A stretch of DNA of 64,000 bases, from the NCBI GenBank assembly GCA_003542575.1, contig DPKJ01000014.1, positions 176,566 through 240,565 of the forward strand, written 5' to 3'. The notes under the pieces are model-generated. The model saw only the letters and a list, made by a program, of their open reading frames with translations. It did no database searches and had not been told where the DNA came from. Below are positions 49,534 through 57,497 of this stretch, in pieces. Position 1 is the first letter of the stretch. Each line of letters starts with the position of its first letter. This stretch comes from Rikenellaceae bacterium (lineage in GTDB: Bacteria > Bacteroidota > Bacteroidia > Bacteroidales > UBA932). The position numbers and the translations under genes were made by a program.

Positions 49534-51891
49534 ATGCGTAATAAGAAAAAACCGGAAAGAGGTGGAAAAGCAAAATCTCCGAAACGGGAACAAAGAAGTG
49601 AAAGCAAAATTGAGATAAGCGGGAAGGTAATGATGACCAGAGAGGGTTATGCATTTATTGCTGCGGGAATCGGCGAGGACGATATTTTCGTTCCGGCTCG
49701 TAAACTAAGAGGTGCTCTTCATGGCGACACGGTCAGAGTGGCCGTATTCGGCAAAAGAGGAGGCCAGAGGAAAGAGGGCGAGGTTATAGAGATAACCGAA
49801 AGGTCAAAGAGGCCACACATTGGTGTTTTACAGGTTACAGGCAGCCAGGCGTGGGTTATTACCGAGGGTAAAAACATGCCATACGATATAAGAATCCCTT
49901 TTGAGGAGTCTCTGAGAGAGGCCAACGGTCAAAAGGTTGCTGCAATAGTTGATGATTGGTCACGCCACTCAGACGAACCATCGGGACATATTCTCGATAT
50001 TCTTGGTATGCCCGGCGACAATAACACAGAGATGCACGCCATTCTTACAGAGTTTGGCCTTCCATACAAGTTTGACCCGCAGGTAGAGAAAGATGCCGCG
50101 AATATTTCTGAAGAGATCACTCCACAGGAGATAAAGCTCCGCAGAGATTTCCGTAATGTTACAACCCTTACCATTGACCCGGCAGACGCAAAGGACTTTG
50201 ACGATGCACTCTCTCTCAAAAAGCTTGATAATGGCAATTGGGAGGTTGGAGTACACATTGCAGACGTTACCCACTATGTTGTTCCGGGAACAGCCCTTGA
50301 AAAAGAGGCTCTCGACAGGGCAACATCGGTATATCTTGTCGACCGCACGGTACCAATGCTTCCGGAGAAGCTTTCCAACAGATTGTGCTCACTCCGCCCA
50401 AGGGAGGAGAAGCTCTGTTTTTCTGCTGTCTTTGAGATCAGCGACAAGGGTCATGTGCTAAAAAGATGGTTCGGACGGACAGTAATTAATTCGGATTACC
50501 GCTTTAGTTACGAAGAGGCCCAGGATGTTATCGAGACTGGCAAAGGACCTTTGACAAATGAAATTTTAAAACTTCACGAACTGGCAACTATTATGCGCCA
50601 GGAGAGGTTCAGAAGAGGAGCGATAAGCTTTGAAAGACCTGAGATGAAGGTTGAAGTTGATAAGGATGGTAAACCGCTTAATGTTGTTCAGAAGATAAGC
50701 AAAGAGGCAAACTGGCTCATCGAGGAGTTTATGTTGCTGGCAAACAGAGAGGTGGCTTCACTAATTGGTATGCCGGGTGCGGGCAAAAAGGCAAAAACCT
50801 TTGTTTACCGTATTCACGAAGAGCCTAACATAGAAAAGATTGAGGCATTTCGCACCTTTATTAACCACCTTGGCTACAACATGCGTCCGACAAACAGTCC
50901 GCGTGAACTCTCAGGTGAAATTAACAACCTGTTGGCAGTAGCCAAAGGTAAGCCAGAAGAGGGTGCAATCGAGATTATGGCCCTCAGATCAATGGCAAGG
51001 GCACGTTACTCTATCGAAAATATGGGTCACTACGGATTGGCCTTCGACTACTATACGCACTTTACATCTCCCATCAGAAGGTATCCTGACATGATGGTTC
51101 ACAGAATGCTTGCCCACTATCTGGACAACGGCAAATCTATGGATGCAAAGGTTTACGAAGAGCGATGCAAACACTCGAGCGAAAGGGAGCAACTTGCAAC
51201 CGAAGCCGAGCGCGCAAGCATCAAGTATAAAATGGTTGAATTTATGCAGGACAAGGTTGGCAATATATACGACGGAGTCATCTCGGGAATTACCGAATGG
51301 GGAATGTTTGTTGAGCTTGCCGAAACCCGCATCGAAGGGCTTGTCAGCCTCAGAGATCTTAAAGAGGACTTCCTTGTATTCAACGAAGAGTCATTCTCAC
51401 TTAAAGGAAAGAGCTCCGGACAAACCTTTGTTCTGGGATTCCCCGTTAAGGTCAAGGTAACCCGCGCCAATCTGGAGCAAAAGCAACTCGACTTCGCCCT
51501 CATCTGGGACGAATCCTGGGGCGGCCCAACAGACGACTCCGGCTCAGGCCGCAAAAGCTCCCGCAACACATCCGGTGGGTCATCGAGAGGCGGGTCATCA
51601 AGAGGCAGTTCGTCGAGAGGCGGTTCGTCAAGGGGTGGTTCATCGCGAGGCAGTTCGTCACGAAGCGATTCATCGAAAGACGGTTCTGCACGAAGTGAGT
51701 CAGCCGGCGAATCAAAAGGCGAATCACGCAGCAGCTCTTTCAGCAAAACACCCTCTGAACGCAGCAGATCTGAAAAGAACACGCGAAGCAGTTCACAAAA
51801 TTCATTTGGCACCAGAGGCGGTGGCAATTCACGCGGAAGATCCAGCGGCAACTCCCGCGGAGGCTCACAAAGGTCTTCGGGCAACAGGTAA
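49534..51891 (+). CDS. rnr: Ribonuclease R with a long Ser/Gly/Arg-rich tail
   Basis: A 3'-5' exoribonuclease that degrades structured RNA. The 785-residue protein has N-terminal cold-shock-like OB domains, the RNB catalytic domain with DPADAKDFDDALSL (magnesium-binding aspartates) and HYGLAFDYYTHFTSPIRRYPDMMVHR, and a C-terminal S1 domain ending near residue 660. The last ~120 residues are low complexity: repeats of GGSSR and GSSSR, then a Ser/Arg/Lys tail. The start MRNKKKPERGGK is basic. A half copy of the CAAACTGGCGCGGA motif follows the stop. Confidence 0.95.
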   Translation: MRNKKKPERGGKAKSPKREQRSESKIEISGKVMMTREGYAFIAAGIGEDDIFVPARKLRGALHGDTVRVAVFGKRGGQRKEGEVIEITERSKRPHIGVLQVTGSQAWVITEGKNMPYDIRIPFEESLREANGQKVAAIVDDWSRHSDEPSGHILDILGMPGDNNTEMHAILTEFGLPYKFDPQVEKDAANISEEITPQEIKLRRDFRNVTTLTIDPADAKDFDDALSLKKLDNGNWEVGVHIADVTHYVVPGTALEKEALDRATSVYLVDRTVPMLPEKLSNRLCSLRPREEKLCFSAVFEISDKGHVLKRWFGRTVINSDYRFSYEEAQDVIETGKGPLTNEILKLHELATIMRQERFRRGAISFERPEMKVEVDKDGKPLNVVQKISKEANWLIEEFMLLANREVASLIGMPGAGKKAKTFVYRIHEEPNIEKIEAFRTFINHLGYNMRPTNSPRELSGEINNLLAVAKGKPEEGAIEIMALRSMARARYSIENMGHYGLAFDYYTHFTSPIRRYPDMMVHRMLAHYLDNGKSMDAKVYEERCKHSSEREQLATEAERASIKYKMVEFMQDKVGNIYDGVISGITEWGMFVELAETRIEGLVSLRDLKEDFLVFNEESFSLKGKSSGQTFVLGFPVKVKVTRANLEQKQLDFALIWDESWGGPTDDSGSGRKSSRNTSGGSSRGGSSRGSSSRGGSSRGGSSRGSSSRSDSSKDGSARSESAGESKGESRSSSFSKTPSERSRSEKNTRSSSQNSFGTRGGGNSRGRSSGNSRGGSQRSSGNR
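51574..51693 (+). repeat. Eight 15-bp coding repeats (GGSSR) in the rnr tail
   Basis: Units of 15 bp (GGTGGGTCATCGAGA and variants) encode GGSSR, GSSSR, SDSSK and DGSAR in a row. The units stay in frame, so copy-number change would lengthen or shorten the disordered tail without a frameshift. Confidence 0.85.
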
Positions 51892-51895
51892 CGCG

Positions 51896-51909
51896 CAAAC
51901 TGGCGCGGA
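51896..51909 (+). repeat. Half copy of the CAAACTGGCGCGGA element end
   Basis: CAAACTGGCGCGGA begins 4 bp after the rnr stop codon. It matches the right ends of elements A and B, but no inverted partner was found nearby. Confidence 0.55.
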
Positions 51910-51927
51910 AAATTATTTTTTTTGAAA

Positions 51928-51944
51928 AAAAGTATATACTTTTG
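51928..51944 (+). promoter_or_regulatory. Probable marR promoter and operator
   Basis: A 16-bp perfect palindrome, AAAAGTATATACTTTT (51928-51943), overlaps the -7 box TACTTTTG (51937-51944). The dyad position fits autorepression by the MarR protein that follows, as is common in that family. Confidence 0.6.
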
Positions 51945-51970
51945 GGCCGTTGAACAACCAACCATTGTAT

Positions 51971-52414
51971 ATGCAACTAATAGAGTTTGTAAAAACAAAT
52001 GAATTGCTGTCTGTGTTAAGCGGACAGCTTTCTGCTTCTCTGAGCCGCCATTTGAACAGAAAGTTCCGAGCTGCTGAACTTGAAATAACAACTGAGCAGT
52101 GGATCGTCTTGGTGTGCCTTTGGAACAAAGACGGTCAAACTCAGCAATCACTGAGTGAACAAACCTCTAAGGATAAAACAAGCATAACCCGATTGCTTGA
52201 CACTTTGTCAAAACATGGTCTAATTGAAAGACATGGAGACCCGGCAGACAGACGAATAAACAAAATCCACCTGACAAATAAGGGGCATAAGATGGAAGAA
52301 CGAGCAATGCAAATTGTAAAAGAGTCATTTGACCAGGCTGTCTCCGGAATCACACCAAAAGAACTTCTTGACGCCAAACAGGTGATTGTAAAACTCCTCA
52401 ACAACATCAGTTAA
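51971..52414 (+). CDS. MarR family transcriptional regulator
   Basis: A 147-residue winged-helix regulator that usually represses an adjacent efflux gene and releases DNA on binding a phenolic ligand. It has EITTEQWIVLVCLW, the recognition region SLSEQTSKDKTSITRLLDTLSKHGLIER and the wing HGDPADRRINKIHLTNKG. The frame also opens at TTG 51950, but that codon would sit almost on the predicted transcription start, so ATG 51971 is preferred. It heads the TolC/HlyD/permease operon (99-bp gap to the next start) and probably controls it. Confidence 0.9.
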   Translation: MQLIEFVKTNELLSVLSGQLSASLSRHLNRKFRAAELEITTEQWIVLVCLWNKDGQTQQSLSEQTSKDKTSITRLLDTLSKHGLIERHGDPADRRINKIHLTNKGHKMEERAMQIVKESFDQAVSGITPKELLDAKQVIVKLLNNIS

Positions 52415-52513
52415 TCCAATTTACTAAAAATGCAACTGCACACATGCTTTCTGACAACCCATTTGGTTGCATATTCAACTATCGAACATACAACAAATAA
52501 TATATTACTTTAT

Positions 52514-53995
52514 ATGAGACAATTAGCCCTGTTTTTGTTATGCATTTTGTTCGCCGGCCAACTTTCCGGGCAGAATGTACTTACTATTAACGATTGTAGA
52601 AGGCTTGCAGTTGAAAACAATAGATCACTGCAGAAAAGCAAGGAGAAAGAGGTTATCGCATCTGAGTTGCGAAAGGCTGCATTTACCCATTTCCTTCCAA
52701 GATTTTCTATCAATGGAACCTACGTACACAACCAGAAAAACATCTCTTTGCTGGGTGAAGATGCTTTACTGCCAGTCGGGACAAAAATGGAAGATGGTTC
52801 TTTCGGATTTCGTCAGGATCAGATTAACAATAACTGGATTCAGATAGCTCCAGGTAAATACGCCCCGGTTGATTCACAAGGCAAACCATTTGACCCTAAA
52901 ACCAATCCGGAAAAAATTGAGTGGAAAAATTACGCTTTACTCCCCAAAGAGGCAATGGAGATGGAGTCAAGAAACATTTTTGCCGGTATTGCCGGATTTG
53001 TTCAACCTATATATCTGGGAGGAAAGATTCGAGAGTTGTATAATATTGCAAAAAGCAGCGAAAGGCTTGCCGGAATAGAGTCAGAGAAAGCAGAAGAGGA
53101 GCTCTTGAGTCACACAGACGAGGCATACTGGAGAGTTGTCTCTCTTAAATCAAAATGTGAGCTTGCTGCAGAATATCTGCGACTTATAGAATCAATTGCA
53201 GTAAATATATCAATAATGGCAGATGAGGGTGTTGCCACTAAAGGAGATATTCTTAAGGTAAATGTAAAGGTGAATGAGGCGAAGATGATGCAGGCAAAGG
53301 CAAATAATGGCCTGGCTTTGTCAAAAATGGCACTACTCCAGATTTGTGGATTGGATCCCACCGGAGAGTATATCTTCCCCGACACCCCAGATATTGCAGT
53401 TCACTCGATTGAAATAACCGATAACATTGATGAAGCAATTGAAAACAGGGCCGAAATAAGGGCTCTCGGAGAAGCAGCTAAAATTTCCCAATCAACTGTC
53501 AGGATTATGGAATCAAGATTCCTTCCCAATGTTGTACTCAACGGAAACTACATCATATCCAACCCCAATTTTAATCATGGAGTGAGTTATTCCTTCGGGG
53601 GAATGTTTTCATTTGGAGTAGGCATAAACATCCCCCTGTTTCACTTTGGAGAAAAGGTACATACTCTAAATGCAGCCAAGAGTCAGCAGAAAATTATCCG
53701 CTTACAGAGCGAAGAGGCGAGAGAGAAAATAGGTCTTCAGATAAATCAGGCAAAATTCAGAATGGATGAGTCTGTCAGGCGTCTTGAGTTGGCAGAGGCA
53801 TCTTTTGAGAAGGCAGAGGAGAACCTTAGGTTTGCCAAAGAGGCATTTGAAGCAGGTGTCGCAGGGAGTACAGACCTTATGGAGGCACACAACGGTTGGC
53901 TTTTATCAAAATCAGAAAAAATTGATGCTCAGATTGACATTATGATGTGTCGGTCGTATCTAAAGGAGTCATTAGGGATATCATTGAAAAACTAG
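52514..53995 (+). CDS. TolC family outer-membrane efflux protein
   Basis: A 493-residue trimeric outer-membrane channel of export pumps. A signal peptide (MRQLALFLLCILFAGQLSGQ) precedes the duplicated OEP helical domains (LTINDCRRLAVENNRSLQKSKEKEV ... MDESVRRLELAEASFEKAEENLRFAKEAFEAGVAGSTDLMEAHNG). The frame extends 28 codons upstream, but the signal peptide fixes ATG 52514. It forms an operon with the downstream HlyD-like and permease genes. Confidence 0.92.
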   Translation: MRQLALFLLCILFAGQLSGQNVLTINDCRRLAVENNRSLQKSKEKEVIASELRKAAFTHFLPRFSINGTYVHNQKNISLLGEDALLPVGTKMEDGSFGFRQDQINNNWIQIAPGKYAPVDSQGKPFDPKTNPEKIEWKNYALLPKEAMEMESRNIFAGIAGFVQPIYLGGKIRELYNIAKSSERLAGIESEKAEEELLSHTDEAYWRVVSLKSKCELAAEYLRLIESIAVNISIMADEGVATKGDILKVNVKVNEAKMMQAKANNGLALSKMALLQICGLDPTGEYIFPDTPDIAVHSIEITDNIDEAIENRAEIRALGEAAKISQSTVRIMESRFLPNVVLNGNYIISNPNFNHGVSYSFGGMFSFGVGINIPLFHFGEKVHTLNAAKSQQKIIRLQSEEAREKIGLQINQAKFRMDESVRRLELAEASFEKAEENLRFAKEAFEAGVAGSTDLMEAHNGWLLSKSEKIDAQIDIMMCRSYLKESLGISLKN

Positions 53996-54004
53996 AATAA
54001 ATAT

Positions 54005-55006
54005 ATGAAAACAAGAAAGAACAACAACCTTTTAGCTGGGCTTGCAGGATTGCTTGGCGTTATAGTAATCGTATCATTGATAGGGCTGTATGCGACCAAA
54101 CCAGAACCAGTAATAATTCAGGGAGAGGCCGAGGCTAAAGAGTATCGAGTGTCGGGAAAAATACCGGGAAGAGTAAGTGAGATACTGACAGAAGAGGGCG
54201 CCTGGGTTAACAAGGGAGATACCCTGGCTATAATCTCGAGCCCGGAACTAAATGCAAAACTTGAACAAGCAATTGCTGCCCGTGATGCTGCTCAGGCTCA
54301 GAACCGTAAAGCAATCAAAGGGGCAAGACCAGAGCAGATAATGGGTGCATACGAGCTCTGGCAAAAGGCAGAAGTTGGAGTAGACATTTCTGCCAAGTCT
54401 TACGAAAGAGTAGAAAAACTGTTTGAAAAAAAGGTAGTTACTGCTCAAAAACGAGACGAAGCCGAAGCTCAATATAAAGCAGCAATTTCAACTGCAAAGG
54501 CGGCAAAATCACAATATGAGATGGCAATGAACGGAGCAGAAAAAGAGGATCGCGAGGCGGCACTTGCGTTGGTAAACAGAGCAACCGGAGCAATCAAAGA
54601 GGTGGAGTCCTATCTTGATGAAGTCTATATTGTTGCACCGTCATCAGGAGAAATCAGCGAAATTTTTCCCGAAGAGGGATCTCTGGTTGGAACAGGAGCA
54701 CCCATAATGAGCATAACAGACCTTACCCAAATGTGGTTTACGTTTAGTGTACGCGAAGATCTGCTCAATGGCCTCACTTTAGGAACCGTTGTCAAGGTTC
54801 ATATCCCAGCTTTGGGAAAGGAAGAGTATGAGGCAAAGGTTACTTTTATTAAGGCTATGGCATCCTATGCAACATGGAGATCAACAAAGGTAAGCGGTGG
54901 ATTTGACGCAAAAACTTTTGAATTGAAGGCAACTCCTACCACCCCCATCAAAGCTCTTCGCCCTGGAATGACAGTAATAATTAAAACTGTAGTTAACGGG
55001 AAATGA
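54005..55006 (+). CDS. HlyD family periplasmic adaptor (membrane fusion protein)
   Basis: A 333-residue adaptor that bridges an inner-membrane transporter to TolC. A short cytoplasmic start and one membrane anchor (GLAGLLGVIVIVSLIGLYA) precede a biotinyl-lipoyl-like hairpin (SGKIPGRVSEILTEEGAWVNKGDTLAIISS), a long coiled coil rich in Ala and Lys, and the beta-barrel part (YIVAPSSGEISEIFPEEGSLV). It overlaps the first permease by 4 bp (ATGA). Confidence 0.92.
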   Translation: MKTRKNNNLLAGLAGLLGVIVIVSLIGLYATKPEPVIIQGEAEAKEYRVSGKIPGRVSEILTEEGAWVNKGDTLAIISSPELNAKLEQAIAARDAAQAQNRKAIKGARPEQIMGAYELWQKAEVGVDISAKSYERVEKLFEKKVVTAQKRDEAEAQYKAAISTAKAAKSQYEMAMNGAEKEDREAALALVNRATGAIKEVESYLDEVYIVAPSSGEISEIFPEEGSLVGTGAPIMSITDLTQMWFTFSVREDLLNGLTLGTVVKVHIPALGKEEYEAKVTFIKAMASYATWRSTKVSGGFDAKTFELKATPTTPIKALRPGMTVIIKTVVNGK

Positions 55007-56172
55007 ACCTAAATCCACTAAAACAGGTTCTAAAGCGTGAGATCAAAATGATGTTCGGCAGACCTATTTACCTTTTTTCTACGGTATTTGTGGTTGCATT
55101 CGGGTATCTCTTTTTTCTCACCCTCCTCAATGAAGGTCTTCCCGAAAGGCTTCCTGTTGCAGTTATTGACAGCGACAATTCGGTAATATCGAGAAGGTTT
55201 GCTCGCGAACTAAACACAACTCCAATGACTCAAGTTGTTGCAGGCTGTGCAAACTTTGCTGAGGCAAGAGATCTTATGCAGAGAGGAGAGGTTTACGGAT
55301 TTATTGATATCCCGCGTGATTTTTACAAAGACCTCCTAGTCGGCAAACGACCTGAAGTATCATTCTATGTAAACAACTCGTACCTTATAGCGGGAACGCT
55401 CAGCTACAAGGATATGCTCACGATGTCCACCCTCGCTTCCTCTGCCTACCAGAGGGAGATTCTCCGCGCAAAAGGGATGGATGAGAAGGCAATCATGGGA
55501 AGGATTCAGCCTATTGTAATAGACACTCATCAGATAGGCAACCCTTGGGCCAATTACGGAGTCTACCTGATAAATGTTCTTTTGCCCGGGATACTTCAAT
55601 TGGTTATACTGCTTATGACAGTTTATACGATAGGCCTTGAGCTCAAGAATAAAAGTTCACGAGAGTGGTTGGCTGAATCAAATGGCTCTCTTGCTGTCGC
55701 TCTTAGCGGAAAGCTACTACCCTACTCCGTAATATTCATTATACTAGGTCTTGCTGGCAATGTGCTTCTTTACAAATTTACAGGATTCCCAATGAATGGA
55801 TCCCTTTTAAGATTCTCGGCAGCTACTGTTTTGTTTGTTCTTGCTCATCAAGCAATAGGTATATTAATGATTGGATTGTTCCCGGTACTGCGCGTAGGTA
55901 TAAGCTTTGCCGCGCTATATGGAATCTTGTCATTCACCTATGCAGGCTTTACATTCCCAATTGAGGCGATGCCTCCTCTTGCACAAGGAGCCAGCGTACT
56001 ATTTCCAATACGCCATTATTTTAACATATATGTAAATGAGGCACTTTGGGGAACTTCATTTGTAAACTCATCGCTAAGTTATGCAGCAATATTTCTCTTT
56101 CTTCTGCTACCTCTCATAGTCTGGAACAGGCTAAAAAAGGCACTAATTAATCAGAATTATCCTCTCAAATAA
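55003..56172 (+). CDS. ABC-2 type permease, first of two
   Basis: A 389-residue inner-membrane permease with the ABC2_membrane_3 layout: one N-terminal membrane segment (YLFSTVFVVAFGYLFFLTLL), a large periplasmic loop, then five or so C-terminal segments including FTYAGFTFPIEAMPPLAQGASVLFPIRHYFN. It resembles YhhJ/YbhS/YbhR-type permeases. No ATP-binding subunit is encoded next to it. Confidence 0.85.
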   Translation: MNLNPLKQVLKREIKMMFGRPIYLFSTVFVVAFGYLFFLTLLNEGLPERLPVAVIDSDNSVISRRFARELNTTPMTQVVAGCANFAEARDLMQRGEVYGFIDIPRDFYKDLLVGKRPEVSFYVNNSYLIAGTLSYKDMLTMSTLASSAYQREILRAKGMDEKAIMGRIQPIVIDTHQIGNPWANYGVYLINVLLPGILQLVILLMTVYTIGLELKNKSSREWLAESNGSLAVALSGKLLPYSVIFIILGLAGNVLLYKFTGFPMNGSLLRFSAATVLFVLAHQAIGILMIGLFPVLRVGISFAALYGILSFTYAGFTFPIEAMPPLAQGASVLFPIRHYFNIYVNEALWGTSFVNSSLSYAAIFLFLLLPLIVWNRLKKALINQNYPLK

Positions 56173-56174
56173 AT

Positions 56175-57341
56175 ATGAAAAAAACATTAAAAGATCTCTA
56201 CTGGGTAATGACTAATGAGCTGTGGCACATTTTCAGAGACAAAGGTGTTATTCTCATTTTTTTTGTAGCAGGTATAGCATACCCGCTCCTCTACAATGGA
56301 ATTTACAACAATGAATCTATCTATGAAATTCCAATAGCTGTAGTAGATCAATCCAACTCAGCACAGAGCGGAATGTTTCTTAAAAAGCTCAATGCCACAC
56401 AGGAGGTAAAGATCAGTAAAAGATGCCTTAATATGGAGGAAGCGAAAGCACTTTTTATGGAAGGAAAGGTTCACGGCATTGTATTTATCCCGTCCGATTA
56501 TCACCTCAAACTCGCTCGTATGGAGCAGGCAACCATCTCAATCTATAACGATATGAGCAGTTTTCTCTACTACAAAGGGCTTATGATGGCAACCAACTAC
56601 ACAATGCTTGACGAGCTACGCAGTATTCAGATAAATCGCTACAATGCAGCAGGAATTGGAGGAGAGCAGGCAGAACAACTAGTTGAAGCTATCCCGGGAA
56701 ATGATGTTGCCTTATACAATCCAGGTGGGGGATTTGCCAGCTTTTTACTACCCGCACTTCTCATTCTCATCATACACCAGACACTTTTTTTTGGGATAGG
56801 AATGATGGCAGGAACGGCCCGGGAAGAGAGTCGTACTCATTCGCAAATCCCCGATCATTTGCATGGAAAAGGAATATACAAAGTGGTATTTGGGAAGGCT
56901 TTTGCATACTTTCTGCTCTATATTCCAATAACAGCCTATATAGTAGGGTTCATTCCTAAGTTCTTTAATCTGCCACATATTGGAAACATTTGGACTCTAT
57001 TCAGCTTTATGGTACCCTTCCTTTTGGCAGCGATTTTCTTCTCAATGACTGTTTCGGTGTTTGTCAAAAACAGAGAGACCGGACTAATAGCATTCTTGTT
57101 CTTTACAGTCATTCTTCTCTTTCTGTCAGGATTTTCGTGGCCAAGGCAAAATATGCCGGATGTTTGGAGATGGATCTCATATCTGTTCCCTTCAACTCAC
57201 GGAGTTCAGGGATACATCAAGATTAACTCTCTGGGAGCGACCCTTTCGCAGGTAAGATTTGAATATATCCAACTCTGGTTGCAAGCAGGATTTTACCTTA
57301 TTACAGCAAGTGTATCCCTGAAAGAAAAATCTCCGCGCTAG
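56175..57341 (+). CDS. ABC-2 type permease, second of two
   Basis: A 388-residue paralogue of the preceding permease with the same layout (N-terminal segment VILIFFVAGIAYPLLYNGIYN, extracytoplasmic domain, C-terminal segments ending FLFPSTHGVQGYIKIN and a last LQAGFYLITASVSL). The pair probably forms a heterodimer. The last three sense codons (Ser-Pro-Arg) and the stop lie within the left end of inverted-repeat element B, so the C-terminus may have been changed by that insertion. Confidence 0.85.
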   Translation: MKKTLKDLYWVMTNELWHIFRDKGVILIFFVAGIAYPLLYNGIYNNESIYEIPIAVVDQSNSAQSGMFLKKLNATQEVKISKRCLNMEEAKALFMEGKVHGIVFIPSDYHLKLARMEQATISIYNDMSSFLYYKGLMMATNYTMLDELRSIQINRYNAAGIGGEQAEQLVEAIPGNDVALYNPGGGFASFLLPALLILIIHQTLFFGIGMMAGTAREESRTHSQIPDHLHGKGIYKVVFGKAFAYFLLYIPITAYIVGFIPKFFNLPHIGNIWTLFSFMVPFLLAAIFFSMTVSVFVKNRETGLIAFLFFTVILLFLSGFSWPRQNMPDVWRWISYLFPSTHGVQGYIKINSLGATLSQVRFEYIQLWLQAGFYLITASVSLKEKSPR

Positions 57342-57468
57342 TTCTCCGCGCCAGTTTGTGGTATATTCTTGATTAGCAACGAATTAAAAACGAGCCAATT
57401 TCCAAGCGAAAATTGGCTCATTTTTATATATCTGTCATATAGCGAGTTACCCCAAACTGGCGCGGAGA
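57330..57468. repeat. Element B: inverted-repeat element carrying the operon terminator
   Basis: TCTCCGCGCCAGTTTGTGG (57343-57361) and its reverse complement at 57450-57468 differ at one of 19 bases. The left side also has a tandem 13-bp duplication (TCTCCGCGCTAGT, TCTCCGCGCCAGT, from 57330). The interior contains the intrinsic terminator at 57392-57425. The ends match element A and the half copy after rnr. It lies between the export operon and tnaA. Confidence 0.75.
57392..57425 (+). terminator. Bidirectional terminator between export operon and tnaA
   Basis: GAGCCAATTT (57392-57401) pairs with AAATTGGCTC (57410-57419) around an 8-base loop, with ATTTTT after it. The other strand also ends in a T-run, so it can stop the convergent tnaA transcript too. 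Confidence 0.85.
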
Positions 57469-57497
57469 AGTTTGGGCTGGGTGCCTACGGCAGGTGT

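Noticed and set aside
51153..52151. 332-codon minus-strand frame opposite rnr and marR
   Set aside because: Made of acidic proline-rich repeats, the reverse reading of the rnr GGSSR tail; no homology.
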